DNA of 64,000 bases from Xenophilus sp. Marseille-Q4582 (GTDB lineage: Bacteria; Pseudomonadota; Gammaproteobacteria; Burkholderiales; Burkholderiaceae_C), in contig NZ_CAKAKO010000004.1 in assembly GCF_916700565.1 (NCBI RefSeq), forward strand, positions 186,001 through 250,000, written 5' to 3'. This document shows, piece by piece, positions 44,320 through 53,210 of this stretch; positions within the stretch are counted from its first letter, which is position 1; each line of letters begins with the position of its first letter. A program made the translations under genes and the position numbers. The notes under the pieces were generated by a model that searched no databases, was not told the DNA's origin, and saw only the letters and a list, made by a program, of their open reading frames with translations.

Positions 44320-44988
44320 TCAGCCGCCCGCCCCAGGTGCACTGCGCACCACGCGGTCCACGTCGAAGCCCAGGGTGCGCGCGTACTCCAGCTCGGCCTG
44401 CAGCGCGCCTTCGCTCAGGTGCGGCACGCGCGACAGCACCCACAGGAACTTCCGGTCCGGCGTGCCGACCAGCGCGACCTGGTACTCGCGGTCCAGCTTG
44501 AGCACCCAGTAATCGCCCCAGACCAGCGGCAGCCAGCCCAGCCAGGACGGCGCGAAGCGCACTTCCAGGCGCCCGGCGCCCGGCAGGCCCGGTACAGGCA
44601 CCGGGCGGGCTTCGCCCACGACCTCGTCGATGCGGCCGTCTTCCAACACGCAGCGGTTGCGCACCTGGATGTGGCCGTTGGGCAGCGGCGTGTATTCCGC
44701 CGTCACAGGGCCCGCGCATTCCTTCTGGAAGCGGTTGGGCAGGCGGGCCTGCTCGTGCCACAGCCCGGCGTAGCGCTTGAAATCCACCGGCGCCACGACC
44801 TGCAGCGGTGCGCGCATCAACGGTGCGCCGTCGGCCGGCCCGGCCGGCTGGGCGCGGGCCCGGGTCGCGTGCATGGCCATCAGGGCCGCTGCACTGCCCA
44901 CGCAGAAGGCCAGCGCCAGCGTGCCGATGCGGTGGCTGGTGGCTTCGTCGTCGAAGGGCATGGGCGGGGGAGGCGGGCGACGTGACAT
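44320..44988 (-). CDS. lipocalin family protein (Blc-like)
   Basis: Envelope-associated lipocalin that may bind fatty acids or phospholipid fragments. The ATG at 44988 follows a GGAG sequence and gives 222 residues; one farther upstream (45036) lacks one. After a proline-rich N-terminus and one membrane segment ([20 protein letters not shown]) comes the lipocalin GxW motif in [19 protein letters not shown], then [20 protein letters not shown] and the Blc-type [20 protein letters not shown]. No lipobox is seen, so it is likely anchored by the membrane segment or cut there. Confidence 0.85.
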   Translation of the reverse strand: MSRRPPPPPMPFDDEATSHRIGTLALAFCVGSAAALMAMHATRARAQPAGPADGAPLMRAPLQVVAPVDFKRYAGLWHEQARLPNRFQKECAGPVTAEYTPLPNGHIQVRNRCVLEDGRIDEVVGEARPVPVPGLPGAGRLEVRFAPSWLGWLPLVWGDYWVLKLDREYQVALVGTPDRKFLWVLSRVPHLSEGALQAELEYARTLGFDVDRVVRSAPGAGG

Positions 44989-45207
44989 GCAGGAATCTCC
45001 AGGGGCGACGGACCGGGCGACGGGGCAGCGGCGCATCGACCTGCCCGGTCAAAAGATGGCTTCTTGCAGCCTAGGGGAGCGGCGGCCCCGCCCCTGTCAG
45101 CCGGCAGCGCGCAGTGCCGTGCGCCGCGGGCGCGGCGCCGGGCCCGATGCCGGCGCCACTGTGCGGCCCGCGCCCCGCTGCGCGGCCAGCCGATCGACGG
45201 GGCGCTG

Positions 45208-45213
45208 GATAAT
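45208..45213 (+). promoter_or_regulatory. candidate -10 element for tal (possibly leaderless)
   Basis: GATAAT ends six bases before the tal ATG at 45220, so the message would begin at the start codon. The layout is the same as before gspC. No Shine-Dalgarno sequence is present and the -35 is weak. Confidence 0.35.
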
Positions 45214-45219
45214 GAAGCG

Positions 45220-46170
45220 ATGAACCAACTCGACGCCCTCCGCCAATGGACCACCGTGGTCGCCGACACCGGTGACTTCCGCCAGCTCGCCCAGTTCAAG
45301 CCCCAGGACGCGACCACCAACCCGTCGCTGATCCTCAAGGCGGTGCAGAAGCCCGAGTACCGCCCGCTGCTGGACCAGGCGCTGGCGCAGCATGCGGGCA
45401 AGGCGCTGGACGAGATCATCGATCGCCTGCTGGTGCGCTTCGGCGCCGAAATTCTGTCGGTGGTGCCGGGCCGCGTCTCCACCGAAGTGGACGCGCGCCT
45501 GAGCTTCGACACCGCGGCCACCGTCGCGCGGGCCGAACGCATCGTGGCGCTGTACCGCGCCGAGGGCATCGACGTGGAAAAGCGCCTGCTGATCAAGATC
45601 GCCTCCACCTGGGAAGGCATCGAGGCCGCGCGCCGGCTGGAAGCGCAGGGCATCCACACCAACCTGACGCTGCTGTTCTCCTTCGCGCAGGCCGTGGCCT
45701 GCGGCGCGGCGCGCGTGCAGCTGATCTCGCCTTTCGTGGGCCGCATCTACGACTGGTACAAGAAGTCGGCCGGCAGCGCCTGGGACGAGGCCGCGAACGC
45801 GGGCGCCAACGACCCCGGCGTGAAGTCGGTGCGCCAGATCTTCAACTACTACAAGCGCCACGGCATCGCCACCGAGGTGATGGGCGCGAGCTTCCGCAAC
45901 ACCGGCCAGATCGCCGCGCTGGCCGGCTGCGACCTGCTGACCATCAGCCCCGAACTGCTGGCCGAGCTGGCGGCCAGCGAGGCGCCGCTGGCCCATGCGC
46001 TGGACGCGCAGGCGGCCCGTGCGCTCGACATCCCCGCGGTCGAACTGAACGAGGCGGCCTTCCGCTACGCCCTCAACGAGGACGCGATGGCGACCGAGAA
46101 GCTGGCCGAGGGCATCCGCGCCTTCGCGGCCGATGCCGTGAAGCTCGAAAAGCTGATGCAGTCCGCCTGA
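45220..46170 (+). CDS. tal: transaldolase (Tal)
   Basis: Transfers a dihydroxyacetone unit between sedoheptulose 7-phosphate and glyceraldehyde 3-phosphate in the non-oxidative pentose phosphate pathway. The 316-residue protein has the TalB signatures: [12 protein letters not shown] near 30-41 and the Schiff-base Lys126 in [11 protein letters not shown]. Length matches TalA/B. It begins at the ATG 45220 and is followed after 19 bases by pgi on the same strand. Confidence 0.97.
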   Translation: MNQLDALRQWTTVVADTGDFRQLAQFKPQDATTNPSLILKAVQKPEYRPLLDQALAQHAGKALDEIIDRLLVRFGAEILSVVPGRVSTEVDARLSFDTAATVARAERIVALYRAEGIDVEKRLLIKIASTWEGIEAARRLEAQGIHTNLTLLFSFAQAVACGAARVQLISPFVGRIYDWYKKSAGSAWDEAANAGANDPGVKSVRQIFNYYKRHGIATEVMGASFRNTGQIAALAGCDLLTISPELLAELAASEAPLAHALDAQAARALDIPAVELNEAAFRYALNEDAMATEKLAEGIRAFAADAVKLEKLMQSA

Positions 46171-46189
46171 GCGCGCAGGCGAGGCTGCC

Positions 46190-47749
46190 ATGACGGACCC
46201 CCTGATCCGATGCGACGAAACGGCGGCCTGGGCTGCCCTTCGTGACCACCAGCAGACGGCCGGCGCGGCCTTCGACCTGCGCCAGGCCTTCGCCGCGGAT
46301 GCGGGCCGCGCGCAGGCGCTGAGCCTGCAGGCGCCCCATGTGTTCGCCGACCTGTCGAAGAACCTCTGGGACGCGCGCACGCAGGCGCTGCTGCTGCAGC
46401 TGGCCGCCGAGTGCGGGCTGCAGGCGCACCGCGACGCCCTGTTCGCGGGCGAGCCCGTCAACGCGACGGAAGGCCGTGCGGCCATGCACTGGCTGCTGCG
46501 CGCGCCGGCCGCGGGCCCCGGCGCCTCGGCCCGGCCCGAGGCCGCCGAGGTGCAGGCCACGCTGCAGGCCATGCTGGCCTATGCCGAGCAGGTGCGCGCC
46601 GACCACACCATCACCGACGTGGTGAACATCGGCATCGGGGGCTCCGACCTGGGGCCGCAGATGGCGGTGAAGGCGCTGGCCGAGCATGTGGCGCCGGGCA
46701 AGCACTTCCATTTCGTCTCCAACGTCGACGGGCATGAACTGGACGCCGTGCTCAAGGCCCTGGCGCCCGAGCACACGCTCTTTCTCATCGCCTCCAAGAC
46801 CTTCACCACCGCCGAGACCATGGCCAACGCGCAGTCGGCCAAGCGCTGGTACCAGCAGTCGGGCGGCAACGACATCGCGGGGCATTTCGCGGCGCTGACC
46901 ACCAACGTGGCGGCGGCGCGCAGCTTCGGCATCGAAACGACCTTCGGCTTCTGGGACTGGGTGGGCGGACGCTACTCCATGTGGTCGGCCATCGGCCTGC
47001 CCATCGCGCTGGCCATCGGCGCCGAGAACTTCCGCGCCTTCCTGGCCGGGGCGCATGCGATGGACGAGCATTTCCGCACCGAGCCGCTGGCGCGCAACCT
47101 GCCGGTGCAGCTCGGCCTGCTCGACGTCTGGTACCGCAACTTCAAGGGCTTCGGCAGCCGCAGCATCGCGCCCTACCATGCCGCGCTGAACCGGCTGCCG
47201 GCCTACCTGCAGCAACTGGAGATGGAAAGCAACGGCAAGCGCGTGGACCGTGCGGGCCGGCCGCTGGCCGTGGCCAGCTCCCCGGTGCTGTGGGGCGAGC
47301 CCGGCACCAACGGGCAGCATGCCTATTTCCAGATGCTGCACCAGGGCACGGAGGGGGTGCCGCTCGAGTTCATCGCCGTGCGCGAGGCGGCCCACGGCCT
47401 GCCGGGCCACCAGCCCAAGCTGCTGGCCAATGCCATCGCGCAGGCCCAGGCGCTGATGGTGGGGCAGCCGGATCCGGGGGGGCACAAGGACTTCCCGGGC
47501 AATCGGCCGAGCAGCTTCTTCGTGCTGGAGCGGCTGACGCCCGAGACGCTGGGCGCCTTCATCGCCATGTACGAGCATCGCGTGTTCACCAGCGGCGCGA
47601 TCTGTGGCATCAACAGCTTCGACCAGTGGGGCGTGGAACTGGGCAAGGTGCTGGCCCGGGACATCGAGCCGCGCCTCGCAACGGGCGACGTGGCGGGCCT
47701 CGACGCCTCCACCGCGGCGCTGGTGCAGCGGCTCGGCCACAAGGCCTAG
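46190..47749 (+). CDS. pgi: glucose-6-phosphate isomerase (Pgi)
   Basis: Interconverts glucose 6-phosphate and fructose 6-phosphate. The 519-residue protein has the family signatures VNIGIGGSDLGPQMAVKAL, the catalytic Glu region LEMESNGKRVDRAG, and GEPGTNGQHAYFQMLHQGTE with the catalytic His. It is probably co-transcribed with tal. With zwf nearby it supplies the hexose-phosphate side of the pentose phosphate route; many Comamonadaceae lack 6-phosphofructokinase, so Pgi may work mainly toward glucose 6-phosphate. Confidence 0.97.
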   Translation: MTDPLIRCDETAAWAALRDHQQTAGAAFDLRQAFAADAGRAQALSLQAPHVFADLSKNLWDARTQALLLQLAAECGLQAHRDALFAGEPVNATEGRAAMHWLLRAPAAGPGASARPEAAEVQATLQAMLAYAEQVRADHTITDVVNIGIGGSDLGPQMAVKALAEHVAPGKHFHFVSNVDGHELDAVLKALAPEHTLFLIASKTFTTAETMANAQSAKRWYQQSGGNDIAGHFAALTTNVAAARSFGIETTFGFWDWVGGRYSMWSAIGLPIALAIGAENFRAFLAGAHAMDEHFRTEPLARNLPVQLGLLDVWYRNFKGFGSRSIAPYHAALNRLPAYLQQLEMESNGKRVDRAGRPLAVASSPVLWGEPGTNGQHAYFQMLHQGTEGVPLEFIAVREAAHGLPGHQPKLLANAIAQAQALMVGQPDPGGHKDFPGNRPSSFFVLERLTPETLGAFIAMYEHRVFTSGAICGINSFDQWGVELGKVLARDIEPRLATGDVAGLDASTAALVQRLGHKA

Positions 47750-47838
47750 TCCTTCCGCCGTCATGAAGGGGCCGCATGCTGCCCCTATGATCCACCCGGG
47801 ATTTCCCCGGGGACCGATCCAACAAGAGGAGTTGTCAC

Positions 47839-48171
47839 ATGGATTTCATGACGGCCGTCAAGACCTGCTTCGCCAAGTTCGCCGATTTCTCGGGCCGCGC
47901 CACGCGCTCGGAATACTGGTGGTTCGTGCTGGCCTATTTCATCCTGGCGCTCGTGACGGGCTTCATCCACGAGTACCTCTACTTCCTGGTGGTGCTGGTG
48001 TTCCTGGTGCCCATGATCTCGGCGGGCGTGCGCCGCCTGCACGACATTGGCAAGACCGGCTGGCTGCTGCTCATCGGCCTGATTCCGATCGTCGGCCTGG
48101 TGCTGATCTATTTCATGGTGCAGCCCACGCAGCCTGAGTCGAATCAGTACGGCGCGCCGCCGGTGGCCTGA
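47839..48171 (+). CDS. DUF805 family membrane protein
   Basis: Small inner-membrane protein of 110 residues (YhaH type) with no known activity. After an amphipathic start (MDFMTAVKTCFAKFADFSGR) come the family's ATRSEYWWFVLAYFILALVT, a short loop, VVLVFLVPMISAGVRRLHDI with the conserved RRLHD, and a last membrane segment (WLLLIGLIPIVGLVLIYFMV). A good AAGAGGAG ribosome-binding site precedes the ATG. It is a single gene with its own terminator. Confidence 0.9.
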   Translation: MDFMTAVKTCFAKFADFSGRATRSEYWWFVLAYFILALVTGFIHEYLYFLVVLVFLVPMISAGVRRLHDIGKTGWLLLIGLIPIVGLVLIYFMVQPTQPESNQYGAPPVA

Positions 48172-48199
48172 GTCGGCCGCCCTCCGCTTGGCAGGGCCG

Positions 48200-48225
48200 C
48201 CTTCGGGCGGCCTTTTTCGCGGGTG
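48200..48225 (+). terminator. intrinsic terminator after the DUF805 gene
   Basis: GGCCGCC and GGGCGGCC form the stem around TTC, followed by five T. Confidence 0.85.
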
Positions 48226-48274
48226 GCTCGGGAGCGGCTGGCGGGCCTGGGCGGCGGCCCGGCCGGGCCGTGCT

Positions 48275-49198
48275 TCAGCGCGGTGCCGTGCGCGGCTTCA
48301 GCTGCTGCCGCGCCAGGTCGAGGAAGGCCAGGGCCGCCGGGCTCAGCGGGTGCTTGGCCAGCCGCACCGCCATCACGGGGTATTCGAGCACCGGCCGCGT
48401 GACGGCGAGCGCCCGCAGGTCGGGCGGCATCAGCACCTCAACGTAGCGCGGCAGCAGCGCCACGCCGGCGCCGGCCTGGATCAGCCCGAAGGCGGTGGAC
48501 AGCATCGACACATGGTGCGCCACCTGCGGATACACGTTGGCCCCGCTCGCGAGCTGACGGCTCACCGCGCGCCAGACGTTGGCGTCGGGGTTCACGTGGA
48601 TGAAGGGCAGGGCGTCCAGCTGCCGCGCCTCGAGGCTGCTGCGGGCGGCCAGCGGATGGTCGGCGCGCACGAACAGCGCCATGCGCTCGGTGAACAGGGG
48701 CTCGGTCGCCAGTTCCGAGTGGGTCTGGCCGATGTCGGAGCCGAAGCCCAGGTCGGCCTCCTGCGAGAGGATGCGCGAGATCATCTGCTCGGCCGTGCTG
48801 TCCAGCAGCGTGGTGGCGAGCGTGGGATGCTGGCGCGCGAAGCGGCCGAGCAGCGGCGGCATCAGCGCACCGGCCGTCAGGTGGCCCACGGCCAGCACCA
48901 CGCGGCCTTCGCGCAACTGCGCCTGCGAGCGGCAGGCGCTCACCGATTCGTCGATCAGCCGCAGCGCGCGCACCGCGGTGTCGACCATCATCTGGCCTGC
49001 GGCGGTCATGCGGATGCGGCGCCCGCGCACCACCAGCGGCTGGCCCAGGTCTTCCTCCATGCGCCGGATCAGGTGGCTGATGGCCGGCTGCGTGAGCTGC
49101 AGGCTCTCGGCCGCCAGCGTGAAGCTGCCGGTGCCGGCGACCGCCGCGAGGGCGCGCAACTGCTGCAGCGACAGGGTCTCGGCGGTGGTCCGTGCCAT
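48275..49198 (-). CDS. LysR-family transcriptional regulator
   Basis: Regulator of 307 residues. The N-terminal helix-turn-helix (SLQQLRALAAVAGTGSFTLA through LTQPAISHLIRRMEEDLGQP) is typical of the family, followed by a periplasmic-binding-like effector domain. It is divergent from the Bug receptor gene, the usual arrangement for a LysR controlling a Bug receptor and its partner enzyme. The shared region of about 100 bases contains an ATAA-N6-TTAT palindrome. Confidence 0.94.
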   Translation of the reverse strand: MARTTAETLSLQQLRALAAVAGTGSFTLAAESLQLTQPAISHLIRRMEEDLGQPLVVRGRRIRMTAAGQMMVDTAVRALRLIDESVSACRSQAQLREGRVVLAVGHLTAGALMPPLLGRFARQHPTLATTLLDSTAEQMISRILSQEADLGFGSDIGQTHSELATEPLFTERMALFVRADHPLAARSSLEARQLDALPFIHVNPDANVWRAVSRQLASGANVYPQVAHHVSMLSTAFGLIQAGAGVALLPRYVEVLMPPDLRALAVTRPVLEYPVMAVRLAKHPLSPAALAFLDLARQQLKPRTAPR

Positions 49199-49217
49199 GA
49201 GTTCACGTCATAGTGGA

Positions 49218-49231
49218 ATAAGCCGGATTAT
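49218..49231. promoter_or_regulatory. candidate LysR-type operator between lysR and the Bug gene
   Basis: ATAA and TTAT flank six bases (GCCGGA) in an A/T-rich part of the divergent region. LysR sites usually have dyad symmetry of this kind (T-N11-A type). The placement, 20 bases from the lysR ATG, is reasonable. Confidence 0.35.
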
Positions 49232-49296
49232 CTGGTTTGATGCTCCCGGGCTGCTTAGCATTGCCGGCTCGCCATCCGCGCCAGGGAATTCGCACC

Positions 49297-50280
49297 ATGC
49301 AACGCCACCGCTTCCTCCAGGGCCTCGCCGCCGCCTTCGCTGCCTCGTGTCTGGCAGTGCCAGGCCTCGCGTGGGCGCAGGGCTACCCGAACAAGCCGAT
49401 CCGGCTGGTCGTGCCCTTCCCGGCGGCCGGCGCCACCGACCTGTTCGCGCGCACCCTGGGCCAGAAGATGGGCGAGCGGCTGGGCACCACGCTGGTGATC
49501 GACAACAAGCCCGGCGCCGGCGGCGCCATCGGTTCCGACATTGCGGCCAAGGCCGCGCCCGACGGCTACACGCTGCTGCTGGCCACCACCAGCACCCACT
49601 CCATCGGCCCAGCCATCACGCCCCGGCTGCCCTACGACACGGTGCGCGACTTCACGCCCATCGCCCATGTGGGCGACGCACCCAGCATCATGCTGGTGCC
49701 GAACGATTCGCCCGCCAAGACGGTGGCCGAGTGGATCGCGCATGCGAAGAAGAACCCGGGCCGGCTGAACTACGCGTCCAGCGGCAACGGCACCATCGTG
49801 CAGCTCACGGCCGAGCTGTTCAAGGCGCAGGCCGGCGTGTTCGTCACGCACATCCCGTACAAGGGCACGGCGCTGGCCATCCCGGATCTGATCACCGGCA
49901 AGGTGGACGTGCTCTTCGACTCGCTGCCCACCGGCATGCCGCATGTGCGCGATGGCCGGCTGCGCGCCCTGGGCGTGACCAGCCTCACGCGCAGCCCGCT
50001 GGCGCCCGAGCTGCCGCCCATCGCCGACACGCTGCCGGGTTATGAATCGAACACCTGGTTCGGCTTCTACGGTCCCAAGGGCCTGCCGCCCGAGCTGGTG
50101 GCGCGCCTGAACAAGGCCGCCAATGAAGCGCTGGCCGACCCCGAGGTCAAGGACAAGCTCGCGCGCCTGGGCATCGCGCCGGCCGCAGCCGGCACGCCCG
50201 AGCAGTTCGCGAAGATGGTGGCGGTCGATGCCGCCAAGTGGAAGAAGATCGTGGTCGAGCGCAAGATCACGAACGAATGA
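49297..50280 (+). CDS. Bug (TctC-type) periplasmic binding protein
   Basis: Soluble periplasmic receptor of the tripartite tricarboxylate family, very numerous in Burkholderiales. The 327-residue protein has a signal peptide (MQRHRFLQGLAAAFAASCLA, cut near AWA-QG), then YPNKPIRLVVPFPAAGATD and NKPGAGGAIGSDIAAKAAPD, the hallmark loop motifs, followed by GPKGLPPELVARLNKAANEA. No membrane subunits are adjacent, so it may be an orphan receptor. The gamma-glutamyltransferase gene follows after 52 bases. Confidence 0.94.
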   Translation: MQRHRFLQGLAAAFAASCLAVPGLAWAQGYPNKPIRLVVPFPAAGATDLFARTLGQKMGERLGTTLVIDNKPGAGGAIGSDIAAKAAPDGYTLLLATTSTHSIGPAITPRLPYDTVRDFTPIAHVGDAPSIMLVPNDSPAKTVAEWIAHAKKNPGRLNYASSGNGTIVQLTAELFKAQAGVFVTHIPYKGTALAIPDLITGKVDVLFDSLPTGMPHVRDGRLRALGVTSLTRSPLAPELPPIADTLPGYESNTWFGFYGPKGLPPELVARLNKAANEALADPEVKDKLARLGIAPAAAGTPEQFAKMVAVDAAKWKKIVVERKITNE

Positions 50281-50332
50281 GCCGGGCCTGCGTCCGTTCC
50301 CTGTCATCCAAGCCCCCACGCCATTGACCGCC

Positions 50333-51955
50333 ATGTCCGCCATGAACTTCGATTTCAGCAATCCCTATCCCTCCACCCGCATTCCGGTGTTCGCGCGCAA
50401 CGTGGTGGCGACCTCGCACCCCCTGGCCGCGCAGGCCGGGCTGCGCATCCTGCAACAGGGCGGCAACGCGGTCGATGCGGCGGTGGCCACGGCCGCCGTG
50501 ATGACGCTGGTCGAACCGGTGAGCAACGGCCTGGGCAGCGATGCCTTCTGCATCCTGTGGGACGGCCAGCAACTGCACGGCCTCAACGCCTCGGGCCCCG
50601 CGCCTCAGGCCTGGACGCCCGAGTACTTCCAGGCCAGGTACGGCGCCGACGCCGCCACGCCGCCGATGCGCGGCATCGATTCGGTCACCGTGCCTGGCGC
50701 GGTGCGCGGCTGGGTGGCGCTGAGCGATCGCTTCGGCAAACTGCCCTTCGCCGACCTGATGGCGCCGGCCATCGCCATCGCCGAGCGCGGCTACCTGGTG
50801 CCGCCCGTGGTGCAGGGCAAGTGGCTCGCGGCCACGCCGCTGCTGCAGTCGCAGCCGGGCTTTGCGCAGGCCTTCCTGCCCTGGGGCCGCGCGCCCGAGG
50901 TGGGCGAGCTGTTCCGCTTCGCCGCCGCCGCGCGTGCGCTCAAGGCCATCGCCCGCACCAAAGGCGAGGCCTGCTACACGGGCGAGATCGCCGAGGCCAT
51001 CGCCAGGTTCTCGAAGGAACACGGCGGTGCGCTCACGGTGGCCGACATGGCGGCCTACCAGCCCGAGTGGGTCACACCCATCTCGCGCGACTACCGCGGC
51101 CACACGCTGCACGAGATCCCGCCCAACGGCCAGGGCATCGCGGCGCTGATCGCGCTGGGCATCCTGGAGAAGTTCGACATCGCGGCGCTGCCCGCCGATT
51201 CTGTCCTGTCGCAGCACCTGCAGATCGAAGCCATGAAGCTGGCCTTCGCCGACGTCTACCGCTACGTGTCGGAGCGCCGCACCATGGAGGTGACGACCGA
51301 ACAGATGCTTGACGACGCGTACCTGGCTTCGCGCGCGCGCCTGATCGACCCCAGCAAGGCCCAGGACTTCCAGGCCGGCAATCCGGTCAAGGGCGGCACC
51401 ATCTACCTCACGGCCGCCGACGAGAGCGGCATGATGGTGAGCTTCATCCAGAGCAACTTCATGGGCTTCGGCTCGGGCTGCGTGGAGCCCGACTACGGCA
51501 TCAGCCTGCAGAACCGCGGCCACGGCTTCAGCCTGAAGGCGGGCAGCCCCAACGTGGTGGCGCCGGGCAAGCGGCCCTTCCACACCATCATTCCGGCCTT
51601 TCTGACGAAGGATGGCCAGCCGGTGATGAGCTTCGGCGTGATGGGCGGCAACATGCAGCCGCAGGGCCACATGCAGACCCTGGTGCGCATGCTGGACTAC
51701 GGCCAGAACCCGCAGGCCGCCTGCGATGCGCCGCGCTGGCGCTTCAATGCGGGCCTGGCGCTGAACGTGGAGGCCACGATGGACCCCGCCACGGTGCAGG
51801 GCCTGCGCGAGCGGGGCCACCAGCTGGAGGTGATCAACGACTCGTACCAGGACTTCGGCGCCGGCCAGTTCATCTGGCGCGCGGGTGACCCGGCGGTCGA
51901 GGGCTACGTGGCCGCCAGCGACCCGCGCCGTGACGGCCTGGCTGCAGGGTATTGA
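50333..51955 (+). CDS. gamma-glutamyltransferase family protein
   Basis: Ntn-hydrolase that cleaves itself into two chains and acts on gamma-glutamyl or acyl amide bonds. The 540-residue protein matches the GGT family: RILQQGGNAVDAAVATAAVM, TVPGAVRGWVALSDRFG and the cleavage-site Thr356 in GGTIYLTAADESG, where E. coli GGT has TTHYS. The short signal-less start (MSAMNFDFSNPYPSTRIPVF) suggests a cytoplasmic enzyme. The stop codon lies inside the terminal repeat of the element at 51952-52196, which may have replaced the original 3' end. Substrate is unknown. Confidence 0.9.
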   Translation: MSAMNFDFSNPYPSTRIPVFARNVVATSHPLAAQAGLRILQQGGNAVDAAVATAAVMTLVEPVSNGLGSDAFCILWDGQQLHGLNASGPAPQAWTPEYFQARYGADAATPPMRGIDSVTVPGAVRGWVALSDRFGKLPFADLMAPAIAIAERGYLVPPVVQGKWLAATPLLQSQPGFAQAFLPWGRAPEVGELFRFAAAARALKAIARTKGEACYTGEIAEAIARFSKEHGGALTVADMAAYQPEWVTPISRDYRGHTLHEIPPNGQGIAALIALGILEKFDIAALPADSVLSQHLQIEAMKLAFADVYRYVSERRTMEVTTEQMLDDAYLASRARLIDPSKAQDFQAGNPVKGGTIYLTAADESGMMVSFIQSNFMGFGSGCVEPDYGISLQNRGHGFSLKAGSPNVVAPGKRPFHTIIPAFLTKDGQPVMSFGVMGGNMQPQGHMQTLVRMLDYGQNPQAACDAPRWRFNAGLALNVEATMDPATVQGLRERGHQLEVINDSYQDFGAGQFIWRAGDPAVEGYVAASDPRRDGLAAGY

Positions 51956-52196
51956 ACCTGGAACGGCAGTTGGGTGCGTGCGCCAGTGCCGTGATCGGCG
52001 TGCCAGGCAAGGCGAGACGACGCCGCGGGCTCGTGCCCGCAAGGAGGAACAACGCCGCATGGTGCGTCGAGCGCGGTGCGGGCGCATGCACAGCAGGGTT
52101 CATCTCGAAGCGGAGCCACAGCGAAGCCAACGCACTACTATCATGACAAGCTGTTTCTCAAGGGCGCGAGCGGCCAATTGCCGTTTCCAGGTTCAA
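51952..52196. mobile_element. MITE-like element with terminal inverted repeats
   Basis: A 245-base non-coding block is bounded by inverted repeats. The left end starts TTGAACCTGGAACGGCAG (51952-51973). The right end, read on the other strand, starts TTGAACCTGGAAACGGCAA (52196-52174). They differ by one inserted base and one substitution, and similarity continues imperfectly inward. The interior has a small hairpin (GCGGGC/GCCCGC at 52025-52040) and no gene. The left end overlaps the stop codon of the preceding gene. No clear target-site duplication was seen. Confidence 0.5.
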
Positions 52197-52216
52197 GTTC
52201 ACGCGATGATCGGGGG

Positions 52217-53170
52217 ATGACCCAGACGGCCGACGCCCCCGGCACCTCCCACTCCCCCGTCGTCCCCGTTCCCGGCGCGCCGCGCTCCATGGCCGTCGGC
52301 CTGGCCTTCGCCTTCGTCGGCGCCATTGCCTTCAGCGGCAAGGCCATCATCATCAAGCTCGCGTACCGGCATCCGGTCGATGCCGTGACGCTGATCATGC
52401 TGCGCATGCTGTTCGCGCTGCCGCTCTTCCTGCTCATGGCCTGGTGGGCCGGGCGCGGCAAGCCGGCGCTCACGCGCCGGGACTGGCTGGGCGTGCTGGG
52501 CCTGGGCTTCACGGGCTACTACCTCGCGAGCTTCCTGGACTTCGCCGGCCTGGCCTACATCACGGCCAGCCTGGAGCGGCTGATCCTGTACCTCAACCCC
52601 ACGCTGGTGATGCTCTTCGGCTGGCTGGCGTACCGCAAGCGCATCACGTGGCGGCAGATGGCGGGCATGGCCGTGAGCTATGCCGGCGTGCTGCTGGTCT
52701 TCGGCCATGAAGTGCAGATAGGCGCAGGCGGTGCCACCGCCTGGGGCGCGCTGCTGGTCTTCCTGAGCGCCGTGAGCTATGCCGTCTACCTGGTGTGGAG
52801 CGGCGAGTTCGTGCGCCGGCTGGGTTCGCTGCGCCTGGTCGGGTTGGCGACCAGCGTGGCCTGTTTTCTGTGCATCGCGCAGTTCCTGCTGCTCAAGCCG
52901 CTGGACAGCGCCTTCGCCGTCGCGCCCGAGGTGATCTGGCTGTCGGTGCTCAACGCCACGCTGTGCACGGCGGTGCCGGTGCTCTTGGTGATGATGGCCG
53001 TCGAGCGCATCGGCGCCGCGGCCACCGCGCAGACCGGCATGATCGGTCCGTTGTCCACCATTCTCATGGGCGTGGTGCTGCTGGGCGAGCCCTTCACGCT
53101 GTGGACGGCCGCCGGCACGGCGCTGGTGCTGACGGGCATCTATGTGTTCACGCGCGGCGGCCGTCGCTGA
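52217..53170 (+). CDS. EamA/DMT-family transporter (first copy)
   Basis: Inner-membrane transporter of 317 residues with ten membrane segments in two EamA repeats. The first runs from GLAFAFVGAIAFSGKAIIIK and the second from WGALLVFLSAVSYAVYLVWS. Many relatives export amino acids or metabolites. The start at 52217 is close to the right end of the MITE-like element, so its promoter may come partly from that element. The SDR gene follows after 40 bases. Confidence 0.88.
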   Translation: MTQTADAPGTSHSPVVPVPGAPRSMAVGLAFAFVGAIAFSGKAIIIKLAYRHPVDAVTLIMLRMLFALPLFLLMAWWAGRGKPALTRRDWLGVLGLGFTGYYLASFLDFAGLAYITASLERLILYLNPTLVMLFGWLAYRKRITWRQMAGMAVSYAGVLLVFGHEVQIGAGGATAWGALLVFLSAVSYAVYLVWSGEFVRRLGSLRLVGLATSVACFLCIAQFLLLKPLDSAFAVAPEVIWLSVLNATLCTAVPVLLVMMAVERIGAAATAQTGMIGPLSTILMGVVLLGEPFTLWTAAGTALVLTGIYVFTRGGRR

Positions 53171-53210
53171 CCCGCGTGTTCTCTTCACTTTTCCAACAAG
53201 GAGCAAATCA

